DNA of 64,000 bases from Erythrophleum ivorense (taxonomy: Eukaryota; Streptophyta; Magnoliopsida; Fabales; Fabaceae): positions 9,344,556 to 9,408,555 of the forward strand of contig JAIUCV010000001.1 in NCBI GenBank assembly GCA_026724425.1. The letters run 5' to 3'. Every line of letters begins with the position of its first letter. Within the stretch, counting starts at the first letter, position 1. Both the position numbers and the translations under genes were made by a program. This document shows, one piece after another, positions 12,380-23,382 of the stretch. The notes under the pieces were generated by a model. The model saw nothing but the letters and a program-made list of their open reading frames with translations, searched no databases and was not told the DNA's origin.

Positions 12380-12783
12380 TGTTGGAGTTTGGGACATCCA
12401 TGATGGGTTGACCCATAATCTAAGTTAGTAACCCAAGTCAAATTAATTAATTATTGATTATTAATTAATTAATAAATATTCATTTATTTAAATTTAAAAT
12501 TTGAATTTCTAAATTCAAAATAGTTGGTTATTAGTTTTATTGAGGATTTAATTATTTAAAGAAAAAGGAAACTAAGATGAATCAAGCATATGATTAATTT
12601 TTCTCTTTTCTTCAATGCTATCAAAAAAATATAAAAAGAGAGAATGCATAATTTTGAAAAGATTCCATATCTATATTCTTCCTCTTATTATGATGTTTTT
12701 GTTGTGAATAAGAGATCAGAGCCTACTTCATGATTCTGGTCCAAATTATGTGGGACAAAGAATCTAGAAGAATTGCTTCCGCA
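12380..12783 (+). mobile_element. Probable solo LTR inserted in gypsy element 1
   Basis: A 404-bp block begins tgttggagtttggg, the usual start of a plant copia LTR, and ends cttccgca. It interrupts the gypsy integrase coding sequence, which resumes at once afterwards. Flanks gcaca (12375-12379) and gcata (12781-12785) could be a worn 5-bp target duplication if the last bases belong to it. No internal retroelement sequence is present, hence a solo LTR. The exact 3' edge is uncertain. Confidence 0.45.
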
Positions 12784-12865
12784 TAGGTAAGTAGCCAAAT
12801 ACTTTCCTTCAGGACACAAACTAAAATTTATACCTAAGTACACAGCCAGTCATTCACCTGTTAAT

Positions 12866-13178
12866 TGTTACGTCCCACATCGGTTGGACCTGGGGAGGTG
12901 AAGGGGCTTATAAGCGGGGGGCTGCACACTCCAAAAGACATGTCTTTTGGAGAGAGGGTAATGACCCCGTGACAAAGTGGTATCAGAGCCTGCCTCGGGT
13001 TTGGCCTAAGGGGGGGCCCCATCGGTGGGCCACCCGTGACGAGGACGTCACGGATTGGCCGTGGGAGAGTGTTACGTCCCACATCGGTTGGACCTGGGGA
13101 GGTGAAGGGGCTTATAAGCGGGGTGCTGCACACTCCAAAAGACATGTCTTTTGGAGAGAGGGTAATGACCCCGTGACA
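12866..13178 (+). mobile_element. Complete TRIM (terminal-repeat retrotransposon in miniature)
   Basis: Two 109-bp LTRs (12866-12974 and 13070-13178) start tgttacgtcccacatcgg and end ccccgtgaca; by eye they differ at one base (about 12919 g against t in the right copy). Immediately after the left LTR is a methionine-tRNA primer-binding site, tggtatcagagc, at 12978-12989. A purine-rich tract (gtgggagag, 13061-13069) precedes the right LTR. The internal part is only 95 bp and non-coding, so the element must borrow proteins from others. Flanking taat on both sides (12862-12865, 13179-13182) is a probable target duplication. Each LTR holds a 20-bp perfect palindrome, ccaaaagaca plus its complement. 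The size (313 bp) fits the SMART/TRIM class. GC-rich compared with its surroundings and very young. Confidence 0.93.
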
Positions 13179-13593
13179 TAATGCATTGGATATATCATTG
13201 TAGGATAGGCAAGATCTCATTCTTGTAACATTATTTGAAGAAGGTACAACTTCAAATGAAGAAATTTGCTGAAATTAGTGATTTTGGGGTGGGTGAAACT
13301 TCATAAATTCAAGCAGTAGGCTCTAGCAACCAAGAAAAATTTTAAGCTAACTAATTATTGCTTTGGGACTTTTCCAATCAAACAGAAGGTTGGAACTATA
13401 GGTTATGCAATAGGGCTACCTTCAAATGCCAAAATCCACAATGTGTTTCATCTTTTCTTATTAAAGGAGTACTTAGGCCTCTTACCAATTCCTCAAGAAA
13501 ATAGGTGAATAATATAACAACTATGGAGATGGAGCCTCGACGATTTTTAACAACTAGGTGATACAAGTGGGAAACCAAACAAGGTAGTAACTA

Positions 13594-13746
13594 TTGATTG
13601 AATGGGCTCATCAACCAACTAAGAATGCCACTTGGGAGGATAAGGAAACTATAAGAGCCTTATTTCCCAAATTTAACCTTGAGATCAAGGTTACTTTTGA
13701 AGGTGAAGGTATTTATAGCAAGATAGGCCTAATGGAAAACCAATAG
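13594..13746 (+). pseudogene. Gypsy element 1 chromo-like C-terminal tail
   Basis: An open segment contains NATWEDKETIRALFPKFNLE, the conserved end of many plant gypsy polyproteins (the ATWE motif of the chromo-like tail). It ends at a stop inside the start of the 3' LTR. It shows that the element once continued through the region now occupied by the solo LTR and TRIM. Confidence 0.75.
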
Positions 13747-13889
13747 AAGAGTTTATGATCCATGATGAGGAAACCCAAGGTAGCAATTGTAAGGAGAGAA
13801 AAAGGCTTATCGAGCTTTTGGATTACTATACATGAAGGAAAGCACGTAGTCATCCTTCTAGAATAATAATATATGTCATTATGATAGCA

Positions 13890-14690
13890 ATTGGCCTTAT
13901 TGACGCAACACTTAATCCAACTCGAAATCTCGATTTTGATGAGTTCAACTAAGACATCACCTTTTCTTTCATACAAGATTTCAAATCATTTTCTATTTTG
14001 CCACAATTGTAACAATAATGCTAAAGCTTCTCATATCTTAGTTAAACCTAAATTCTTGATAGATCTGGCCTAGGAATCCAAAATCCTATGATCAATGGGC
14101 TCCTCATATCCACCATTAAACCAAATTTTACAAAACTTTTGATAAAATCGCCACTCACCACCAAATCGTCAAGGGCCAAGACTTTCCTTGCTTTACTTCC
14201 CATTTTTATCAGATACTTCCTAGTCATCCATTCCTTTGATAGGCCATGAAACTAAATCCAGAAAAGGCAAAGGTTAAGATCAACCTCTTATATTGATAGG
14301 AAGGAAGACTATGGGCTTAAGACTAAGAGGACAACTATGGGTTTAAGACTATGGGCAATCTATTAAGATTCTATCATAATCATCACTTCTTTCAAAATTA
14401 AATTGAAGTAGATTATCACTAATTTTATTAATCAAGATTTCCCCTTCGGTATTCCAACTTTTTTAGATTAAAAAGGATATCGTCATTCTGTTAAGGTCCT
14501 TACCAGCAGTAAGGTTTTCAATCAATGTTCTTCCTCCAAACCTCCATTCCTTTAGTTCATCCCAATCCAATGTAACTAAGTTCCTTTCACTTCCAAACTT
14601 TCGACGTCCAAATCCACCTCCATTAGAGGCAAATACAAAAAAACTCCTAAGAAGCAAAATTGCACTGAAAAAGTCTAGGAAGATCACATT
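13890..14690 (-). pseudogene. DUF4283 / zinc-knuckle gene relic
   Basis: Read on the minus strand from about 14690, the translation carries features of the plant DUF4283 plus zf-CCHC_4 family, often found as ORF1 of LINEs or as domesticated copies: DNLLQFNFE, then EWMTRKYLIKMGSKARKVLA, and PLIIGFWIPRPDLSRI in one frame over about 14040-14260. A zinc knuckle follows at 14014-13973 as CYNCGKIENDLKSC, with asparagine in place of the zinc-binding histidine. Stops interrupt the frame at several points. The protein would have bound nucleic acid; this copy is dead. Confidence 0.75.
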
Positions 14691-15019
14691 GAGACCAAGC
14701 TTTAGAAAGAAATATGAAATTGGTTGCTAATGTTCAGGCACTAATCTTTCATAATGGAGAGAGTTGGGCTTTAACAGGAGAGATTTTTTGTTTTCTTCAA
14801 TTTTCAAATATTTGAAATCAAAGGTTTCTGTGTTTTAAACATATTAAGTAAAATATATATTTTTTAAAAAATTAAAGTGATGACAATTGTACATTTTAGA
14901 CTTTAGCATGTTGCATTGTTCGTATTTGCATAAGTCTCGGTCCTCATAAATTTCTTGAATTTCTATTAATTAAAAGAACTAAACTATTTTAACAAATATA
15001 TTAAAATTTCACCAAAAAA

Positions 15020-15270
15020 GTAAAAAATAAAAAGCTAAAATGCACATCATCTCCTTCAAATTAGAGTTATATACAACTAACCCCTTTCACATTTTGAACT
15101 TTAAAATTGACTTGCTAACCAACTGATTTCATGCAATCAATCTTATTTGTTAGTAATTTCATTAAGTTCACTAATAGAGCTTCTTAAATCAATAGATCAT
15201 GTCCATTGGCACATTGAATATGATTTTTTAAATATTAGTTAACATCTAGTTATCATTTTGTCATTACCTC
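15020..15270 (+). repeat. Left arm of inverted repeat flanking gypsy element 2
   Basis: The reverse complement of this segment aligns in order with 20515-20890 on the other side of gypsy element 2: for example actagatgttaact with actagatgtcaatt, ggacatgatctattga with ggacatggtttgctga, and gtgcattttagct with atgcattttaggt. The arms are diverged and the right one has extra sequence. The gypsy element sits between them, so it may have inserted into a foldback DNA element. Confidence 0.6.
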
Positions 15271-15442
15271 CACACACACACACACACACTTTCTCTCTTG
15301 TGTAAGCCATGGGAGATTTTATTTGAGTATGGCAGGTGATGGGAAGGAAGAGTGATTGTGGGTTTTATGGTGGACTATGGACGAGAGAAAGTAGACATGG
15401 ATGTGGAAGAGAGTTGGAAGGAACTTGACAACATTGAACACA

Positions 15443-15478
<36 letters not shown>
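15271..15478. repeat. (CA)n and (GA)n microsatellites at the gypsy 2 border
   Basis: A (CA) run lies at about 15270-15289 and a (GA) run at about 15447-15477. The GA run abuts the left end of gypsy element 2, where it seems to have replaced the expected TG start of the LTR. Confidence 0.85.
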
Positions 15479-15483
<5 letters not shown>

Positions 15484-15723
15484 CATTATATTTGTTTTTA
15501 GGGGCATTTTTGTAATTTTGTTTTAACCACCTTCTGTTATGTTTTGTTAAGTTGTTGGGCTTATATAATGTGGGCAGGAATTGTAGAAGGCACATGCATT
15601 GTAATATGCTTCTTCATCTCAATAGTTCTCTCTTCCTTTCTATTTCTTTTGTTCTCTATTTCTCTTTCGTTTCTATCTTATCTTTCTTACAATCATATCA
15701 TTTGGTATCAGAATGCACAATTC

Positions 15724-16690
15724 ATGGCTGACGAAACTCGATCATAAACTAATGTTCGAGAGGCAGAGGATCAATTGAGGACTGAGTTGAACCATCAATT
15801 TAATGCCTTAGAGTAGTAGGTAGGTGGTCTACAAAAAGTGGTGTGGGGATTAGCATTACAACTTGTAGAGATGAAAAATGGGAATCGTGATAGTAATCAT
15901 GTGGAGAATTAGGGTGTTGCAATTAATTACCAGATTCTTACTCACTTCACTAAGGTTGAATTTCCAAAGTTCAACGAAAGTGACATGAATGGTTGGATCT
16001 CGAAATGTGAACGACTCTTCCTATTGGACAGTACCTTAGAAACCAGTAAGATGATGTTAGTTAGTCTATCTTTGATTGAAACCACTTATAAATGATTCCA
16101 ATCTTTTGAGAAAAGTAGGTAAGGTCAATTGAATTGGGTAGTATTTGTGGAAACTGTGAAAATTCATTTCGGACCATTACATAATGATCCATTAGAAAAA
16201 TTGATGCAACTTAAGCAAAAGGATTCACTATCCAAATTCCAAGCTAAGTTTGATGATCTTATGTGTAAGGTGGAGCTTTCTAAAACTCAGAATTGAGTTG
16301 TTATTTAGGGGCCCTTAAACCAAAATTGGTAGTGGGGGTCAAATTACTTCACCCTCAGACCTTACTAGAAGCAATGTGGTTGGCCAAGTTATAGGAGATG
16401 AATATTCAATTAATGCAAAAGTCTATAGGGACAGGATTACGATACAGTTGGAAGTCCCAATTGCTGAAAGTAAATGGTGGTAACTTCGATAAGTCTAAGA
16501 TAACACCATAAAATAAAAGGTAGAATTCCAATCACAGGGAAAACATGTCCAAGGGAATATTGGCCAAACCAAATATTAGATTTCAAGAGAAATTAACACC
16601 TGAAGAGTTGAGGGATCACCGTGTAAGGAATCTTTGTTACTTCTACCATGAGTAGTTTACTCTTGGATACGATTGTCTTAAAAGGAAATG
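15724..16690 (+). pseudogene. Gypsy element 2 gag relic
   Basis: The likely original start is the ATG at 15724, just after the primer-binding site, giving ADETRS and then an immediate stop. Downstream the gag core is readable: FPKFNESDMNGWISKCERLF at about 15962-16020, LEKLMQLKQKDSLSKFQ at about 16190-16245. The zinc knuckle at about 16633-16676 is damaged: its second cysteine reads tyrosine, and a stop lies within it. The core matches the gag fragment at 63460-63950. Confidence 0.75.
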
Positions 16691-16691
16691 G

Positions 16692-19600
16692 ATGCAAGTA
16701 TATCTAATAAAGGTAGATGAGGAAGCAGATGAAGGTACAGGAAACCAAGAGGCTGAGGGTATAGGGGAAGCTAAGATTGGAGTTCCAGCTAAAGGGAAAG
16801 ATCCTGTAATATCACTTAATACTTTCTCAGGTAATGCTGCATATCCCACTATGAGAACAACTGATAGATGTGGTAAGAAGTTGTTGCACATACTGATAGA
16901 CATAGAAAGTACTCATAACTTCTTAGATGAAGCCATAGGCAATGAAGGAATATGGAAGACAAAGCCTATCCAAACAATAGCGGTTATAATGGTTGATGGT
17001 AATCAAATTCAAGGAAAAAAAGGTTGTGAAGGTCTGAAATGGATCATTCAAGGTGTAGAATTTGAAGCTAATGTCATCTTGTTCTCTTTGGTAGGATGTG
17101 ACATGGTGTTAGGCAAGCAATGGATAAGGGAACTCATGGTTATCCAAATAGACTACAAAAATTTAGTAATGGACTTTGAATGGAAGGGAGAAAGGGTGTG
17201 AATTACAACTACTAATGAGAAAAGGAATAAAGTAATTGGTGAACAAAAATTATTGAAAATTATGACCACTCAAGTTGCCTTTTCTATGATGCAGCTCATT
17301 CCTTGTAACCAAAATTCCACTTGTTGTGCATTAATGTCTATACAGCATGATCTAGTATTGGAGGCTATGGCAGAACTTATTCAGGAATTTAGTGATATTT
17401 TTGCAGAACCTAAGGGACTACCTCCTAGTAGGGGAAACTTTGATCATCAAATTACCTTCAAAGAAGGAACCAACCCAGTGAATTTGTGCCCATACAAATA
17501 TCCTTTTGTGCAGAAGGATGTGATTGAGGGATTGGTGAAGGAATTATTAGATTCTGGGGTCATTCAACCTAGTAACTCTCCTTTTGCTTCTTCGGTGGTA
17601 TTGGTCAAGAAAAAGGATGGTAGTTAGCGAATGTGTGTAGACTACCAAGTGCTCGACAAGGCTACTATTAGGAATTGCTTCCCTATTCCTCTCATTGACA
17701 ATTTATTGGATGAGTTGAGAAAGGTCAATGTTTTCACCAAGTTGGATTTAAGAACGGGTTATCACCAAATTCGGATGAAAACTGAAGACATCTCTAAAAC
17801 TGCATTTCAAACACACTCTAAGCATTATGAATACTTGGTCATGCCATTTGGATTGACCAATGCCCCATCAACTTTCCAAGGTATAATGATGCCATATTCT
17901 ATGAGCTATTAAGAAAGTATGTTCTGGTGTTTTTTGATGACATCCTAATATATAGTGAAGATCTCACGACTCATGCGATTCATTTAAGGGCTGTATTCAG
18001 TATTCTAATAGAGCATAAGTTTTATGTGAAGCATAGTAAGTGTGCTTTTGCTACTAGACAAATTGAGTACTTGGGACATGTAATTACATCTGAAGGAGCA
18101 TCTGCTGATCCTCAAAAGATTCAAGTTGTTTCAAATTGGCCTACTCCTACTAACACCTGTGAATTGATAGGATTTTTTAGGGCTGTCAGGATATTATCGA
18201 AAGTTCATCAGGGGATATCGAATAATTACTAAGCCCTTCATCGACCTCTTTAAAAAAGATAGCTTTGAATGGAGTGATGCTGCCAAAATAGCTTTCAAAA
18301 AGATCAAAGCTGCCTTAACTGAAGCTCCTATGCTTGCACTGCCAAATTTAGACTAATCTTTTATTATTGAGATTGATGCCTCAAGCATTAGAATTGGCGT
18401 GGTGTTAATGCAAAATAGTCATCTAGTAGCTTAAGTCAGTAAAGTGCTTTCTCCCAAAAATCAGTTGTTATCTATGTATGATCGAGAATTATTTGCCATT
18501 GTGTATGTTGTTAGCAAGTGGCACCAATATTTAAGTGTTAAGCCTTTTACCATCCTAATAGACCAAAGGAGCTTAAAGTATCTATTGGAACAACAACTTT
18601 CAACACCCTTACAATACAATTGAATTACCAAATTAATGGAGTTTCAGTATGAGATTAGTTACAAGAAGGGAAAAAACAATTTAGCAGCTAATGAACATTA
18701 CTTCATATGATCCTTTCTTTTGTCTCTACTAATTTATGGCAGAAAATTCAACTTTAGTGGACTATTGTCATTGATTTGCAGCATCTTATAGCTGAAGTGG
18801 TTCAGGACCCTAACTTTTATCTAGAATATAAATGGAGCAATGGAATATTAACTCGAAGAGGCAAATTAGTCATTGGAACTTCTCAAGTGGAACTCAAACA
18901 GATTATCTTGCAATGGCTTCATGCTTCTCCTCAAGGGGGTCACTCAAGAATGAATACAACTTTGAAAAAGATTTAATCCCTTTTTTATTGGAAGGGTATG
19001 TCAGTTGATGTTAAGTCTTTCTTGGCCAAATGTGAAACATGTTTGAGATGTAAGTATGAAACCGTGGCATATCCTAGCAATTTACAACCGCTACTCATTC
19101 CCAATGGTGTATGGCAGAGTTTAGCAATAGATTTATAGAATATCTTCCAAAATTAGATGGCAAAGTCACTATTTGGGTGATCATTGATAGGCTTAGTAAA
19201 TATGCTTATTTCTTAGCTTTGTCTCATCTATTTACAGCTGCTCAAGTGGCCCAACTCTTCCTTGATCATATTTATAAGTTACATGGGGCTCTTGCTAACA
19301 TAATTATTGACTGTGACCTATTATTCACTAGCAAATTTTGGCAAGAATTCCTTAACAAGTTTGGAATCACTCAAAATTTGTCCACTACTTATCACCCACA
19401 ATTTGATAGCCAGAGTGAAGTGTTAAACTATTGCTTAGAACACTATCTAAGGAGTTTTACTTGGCAAGCTACAAAGGATTAGGCTAAATGGTTGCCGTTA
19501 GCCGAATGGTGATATAATACCACATTTCACATTGCCATAGGAACAACTCTTTATAAAATTATGTATGGATAGCCTCCTCCTTTACAGCTCCCTTATTTAC
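16692..19600 (+). pseudogene. Gypsy element 2 pol relic (protease, RT, RNase H, integrase)
   Basis: The protease site near 16890 reads ILIDIESTHNFL, with the DSG-type triad altered. RT segments are well kept: SSVVLVKKKDGS at about 17590, FTKLDLRTGYHQIRMKTED, MPFGLTNAPSTFQG, and the catalytic box FFDDILIYSED at about 17930. RNase H begins near 18360 with IEIDASSIRIGVVL and includes the LLSMYDRELFAIVY stretch. Integrase starts near 18920 with the zinc-binding H..GGHSRMNTTLKKI and CETCLRCK; the core follows at 19111-19482 with IDRLSKYAYF, and YHPQFDSQSEVLN. Stops occur at about 17626, 17910, 18355, 18975, 19135 and elsewhere. Non-functional. Confidence 0.87.
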
Positions 19601-20190
19601 TGCATGAACCTTCAGTTGATGTTATTGATCGAAGCTTTATGGCCAAGGAAGCAATGATGCAAAAGCTAAAGGAGCATCTAAGGGTGGCTGCCAATCATAT
19701 GAAGTAATAAGCATATAAGCATCGATTTGAGAGATGATTCACAGTTGGTGGGCATTGGATTTTTTTGAAGCTCCAACCTTACAAATAATCATCCCTCGAA
19801 AGGAGACCAATTGTGAAGTTGTCACCATGTTACTTCAATCCTTATCAAGTCATAGCTAAGGTGGGATAGGTTGCTTATACCTTGAAGTTGCTTCCCACTT
19901 CAAAGGTTCATCCTACATTCCGTGTTTCTTTATTGACGAAATGCTTGGACCCAAACATTTTAGCATCTCCATTACCAGATGATTGAAACACGGGGTTTGG
20001 CCTTCGGTCTCCTAAAGCAACTCTGGACAGACACATGGTGCAAAGGTAGAACCGAGCTATGACTTAAGTGCTTATTCAATGGCAAGGTGAACTTCTGGAA
20101 GAAGCTACTTGGGAGTTGTGGCACGAAATTCAGAGGAAATACCTTGATTTTGCTCAAGTTGTCCACCCTTGGGGACAAGGGTGATTTTGA
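19600..20190 (+). pseudogene. Gypsy element 2 integrase tail with chromo-like end
   Basis: The tail continues with the basic GPY/F-like region (VGHWIFLKLQPYK near 19745) and ends with LIQWQGELLEEATWELWHEI at about 20065-20130, the ATWE motif of chromo-like gypsy tails. The last readable residues (VHPWGQG) abut the purine tract of the 3' LTR. Several stops break it. Confidence 0.7.
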
Positions 20191-20423
20191 GGGGGGTAGT
20201 TGATAGACATTATAATTGTTTTTAGGGGCATTTTGTAATTTCAGCTTAACTGCCTCCTATTATGTTCTGTTAAGTTGTTGGACTTATATAGTGTGGGCAG
20301 GAACTGTAGAAGGCACATGAATTGTAATATGCTTCTTTATTTCAATAGTTCTCTCTTCCTTTTTGTTTCTTTTGTTCTCTATTTCTCTTCTATTTTTATC
20401 CTATCTTTCTCGTAATCATACTA

Positions 20424-20510
20424 GAGATTTTGGGAGGGGGGGGGGGGGGGAGAAGGGAAAAGATGAAAGAGAAAAGAGAGAGTGGAGTGAAGTAATGAAT
20501 TAAGAGATTC
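20424..20510. repeat. Purine-rich block with a long G run
   Basis: About 14 consecutive G residues lie near 20437-20450, followed by GA-rich sequence. A run this long is uncommon in an AT-rich plant region; it may be a G-quadruplex-prone microsatellite or partly an assembly or sequencing artefact. Confidence 0.75.
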
Positions 20511-20514
20511 TTAT

Positions 20515-20890
20515 GAACTAAACATTGACTAGATGTCAATTAAGATTTAAAAATCTTAGTCAGCATGTTATGTGGACATGGTTTGCTGACAGGGAGGAGT
20601 TCCATTAGTTGAGTTAACGAAATCACTAAAGAAGGGGATTGATTATAGATAAAACCAATAGCTTAGGGATTAATTTTAAATTTTTAAAGGTGATGGGTAT
20701 GACCTTAAATTGAGATGTTTGGATTGTTTGCTGTGTAACTTTTGTGCTTCCCAGCATAACAACTACAAATATTGAAGGGGAAGAAAAAACTACGAGAGCC
20801 AGGAGCACGGTAATGCTGTGGGCTACTTAACTTGAGCAGCGGAGAAAGCTGAATCTTTAAATTGAAGGGGGGAATATATGCATTTTAGGT
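20515..20890 (-). repeat. Right arm of inverted repeat flanking gypsy element 2
   Basis: This is the inverted counterpart of 15020-15270. Similarity is clear at 20520-20700 and again at 20855-20890; the part between about 20715 and 20850 has no counterpart on the left and may be a later insertion or be lost from the left arm. Confidence 0.6.
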
Positions 20891-22301
20891 AGACCAAAAT
20901 TATTCAATTATTTTTTTAAATAAATTCGAAGGATTAAAAACTCGATTAATATTTTTCATGAGAGACGTGATAAAGAGTAGAAGGGACACAGAGAAACGTG
21001 AGCAATGACGACGCTGGATAAGCAAGACCTTTGCAAAGAGACAACAGGGAACTGAAGGCACCAATTATTAATTAAGTTCTCCAAAGTGACGTTTTCCATT
21101 GACCATCAACATTCAATGGATGGCACTCGATTTTTATCCGGGAAACAGGGATACATTTTACCCTGTACTTTTTTTTTTTTCTATAAATTTTTATCCTGTA
21201 ATTTGAAGTTTAATTATAAAATTATTATATAAATTTTAAAATATAATAAAAGGCTTCCTTTAATTTTGGATTAAGATAAAAATATTAAATTTTAAGTTAA
21301 AATTAATTATAAGAAGTCTAGTAAAAGTTGAAAGTCTTGTCATCTCTCATATATACATTTTTATTTCAACTCAATATGATCAGTAAAAATTGTTAAAACA
21401 AGGAAAATGTAGTTTCTTATCATTACTTTTAAATAAAATTTAATATTTTTATTTTGATTTAAAACTAAAAGAGGAATTTTGTTACATCTTTTATGTACGA
21501 TTTTTGTGATTGAAATTTAATTTGGGGAGATGAAATGTATTTTTTTTTTCTTTCTATATATCTGGTTTAAATTTCCGAGCAGGTGTCACTGGATAAAAGA
21601 AAAATCATTTTTAAACGCCGCCGTTTGACTTACCAATTTTTGGTTGAGGTCATAGCCATTCAATGTATGTTATTTCCATTTGATTTAACTCAATCGTTCT
21701 TTGCTAGAAAAATTTGAATTGGTTGTTGATGAAATAAACCCCAGGGGAGGTTTTGATGGCAATTTGGCAACCTTTGACTCCTTTCTCTGAAAACTTAATA
21801 AGATGTGCTAATTTCTGAAAGTTCAATATAGTAAGAGATTTAATTTTTCTTTTATTCTCTGTTAGAATAAAATTACCCAAGCAATGGAACTAATAGTAAA
21901 GAGACTAAGAATATGTTTCGTTATATGCTTTTGATTAATATATATTATACTACTAAATCGATTAGTTTTCATATTTAATTGTGTCTAGCTAAATTAAAAA
22001 ACAATCAAGTAAACTTTATATATTGAATTAATTATTGAATTATCAGCACGATCTCATAAATAATGTCAATGGTCAATTATATTACAATAACTTATAAAGA
22101 AAATACTTATTCAAACACAAAAATAGTACTAAAAAACTCATACTTAATGATAACACATACATATTTATAATTCCTTGTTAAATTAAGAAAAAAATTCGCT
22201 TTATTAGGTGATTTATGTTATAAAAAAAAATTGTCACTATCCAAAAAACTATAAAATAATAAAAGAAAAAGTTTAGTTCTAGAGCCACATCCTACATAAA
22301 C

Positions 22302-22333
<32 letters not shown>

Positions 22334-23180
22334 TTTAATTGGGGCAGTAATATGTTCATCATTTGTAATTTTCTCTCATATCAACATGTTGAAACTTAAA
22401 GAAAAATATATTTATATTATTATATAATTTGGATATTTGGTTATAACGAAGCATTTATTATATATATAACAATTGTTTTTTCGAAATGGTCATAATTGGC
22501 GGGATTGATATTGTTTATTGTAGATGAAGTGATTAATTATAAGACAACTTTAATATTGTAATAATTTAAAATGTAGTTTTTATCACAGTATTCAAACACA
22601 AAACAGTATTTTCTTAGTTTGATGTTACTTGCTGATCTAAGGAGGATCTCTTTTTCCCACAGTATGATGTAGTTTTCTTTTTTCTTTGGGGGCCGTTGGC
22701 CCCTTCCTTTTGCTGGAAAAAAAAAAATATTTACTTCACATACAAAATTTTTTTTGTCAAAAAAGATGGCTTTTCTTGTTAGTTAAAAAAAATTGGGAGA
22801 GCAAATTAATACAAAAGATCATTATACATAGTCATAGCAAACATTAATACATTGTTACATGCCCATCACTTATTAATTTCCCTCTCTTATTATATAAGCT
22901 ATTTAATTTAACCTTCTAGATAAATGCGTTTTAATCCTCTTTTTATTATTACTAAGATTCTAATGCTTGAAATCCGGTGTGCTTGCATTTCACGCATAAT
23001 CCACTGACACAAATTATTTAAAAACAATTATCTTTCATATTTATTCCATTGTGGTACGCAAAATTTTGAAGAAAAAAGAAGTTTATACTATACGAAGATT
23101 CTGCGTTCCAGCTACAATTACGTCAGATACTAATTAATTATAATTTATATCCGACACATAATATTGAAAAATGTTCTGCG
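20891..23180. other. Intergenic stretch without a recognisable gene
   Basis: AT-rich, no supported coding sequence on either strand. It includes a (TA)n microsatellite at about 22302-22327. No LTR, TIR or coding relic was identified. Confidence 0.6.
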
Positions 23181-23182
23181 TA

Positions 23183-23226
23183 TTGACTTGCAGCGCCAAT
23201 TCTGGTCAAACGAGCTTTTGTTGACT
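23183..23226 (+). promoter_or_regulatory. Cluster of three W-boxes upstream of the small basic-protein gene
   Basis: TTGACT occurs at 23183-23188 and 23221-23226, and GGTCAA (TTGACC on the other strand) at 23204-23209. These match the WRKY-factor core TTGAC(C/T). They lie about 160-200 bp upstream of the start codon, a typical distance for functional promoter sites. Stress or wound control through WRKY proteins is inferred, not shown. Confidence 0.5.
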
Positions 23227-23304
23227 TGCTTCATTCCAAGCAAAACCTGAATAAATTTCTCTATTTGTCCACTTATCAACACAATCTTAATAATTTCCAG
23301 ATGC

Positions 23305-23314
23305 TTATATATAG
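23305..23314 (+). promoter_or_regulatory. TATA box of the small basic-protein gene
   Basis: The sequence ttatatatag lies 69-78 bp upstream of the ATG at 23383. Plant transcription usually starts about 30 bp after the TATA box, which would give a 5'UTR of roughly 40 bases. Confidence 0.6.
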
Positions 23315-23382
23315 AAGAAGGTTTAGCTCATCGTCTCATCTCTTAAATATATTCCAACTCTCTGCGTTAATCTCTTCAAAAC

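Larger units (their letters stand above)
8365..13760 (+). mobile_element. Degenerate Ty3/gypsy retrotransposon (element 1), nested insertions
   Basis: Gag, zinc knuckle, protease, reverse transcriptase, RNase H, integrase and a chromo-like C-terminus occur in Ty3/gypsy order on the + strand. The 5' LTR probably starts with tgatagcaag at 8365 and ends before about 8580; the 3' LTR is represented by a matching piece from about 13712 (atagcaagataggc, aaaaccaatagaagagttt) and then loses similarity, so it is truncated. All reading frames contain stops or frame changes, so the element is dead. Two later insertions sit in the integrase region: a solo-LTR-like block (12380-12783) and a TRIM (12866-13178). 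The C-terminal integrase tail resumes after them. Confidence 0.85.
15479..20423 (+). mobile_element. Degenerate Ty3/gypsy retrotransposon (element 2), both LTRs present
   Basis: The 5' LTR (about 15479-15700) and 3' LTR (20201-20423) match through most of their length, for example tgtgggcaggaa and gaaggcacatg. The 5' LTR is followed by a methionine-tRNA primer-binding site (tggtatcaga, 15703-15712) and the 3' LTR is preceded by a purine tract (gaggggggtag, about 20188-20199). Between them lie gag, zinc knuckle, protease, RT, RNase H, integrase and a chromo-like tail in gypsy order. Many in-frame stops, typical of G-to-A and C-to-T decay, make it inactive. It belongs to a family with another gag copy at the right end of the window. 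Confidence 0.92.

Noticed and set aside
13070..13178. CRISPR-like or satellite repeat from the duplicated GC-rich sequence
   Set aside because: There are just two copies with a primer-binding site and purine tract between them, which is LTR structure.
12861..13220. 119-residue open frame on the minus strand across the TRIM
   Set aside because: It exists only because the two LTRs read open twice in the same frame; the peptide repeats itself and matches no protein.
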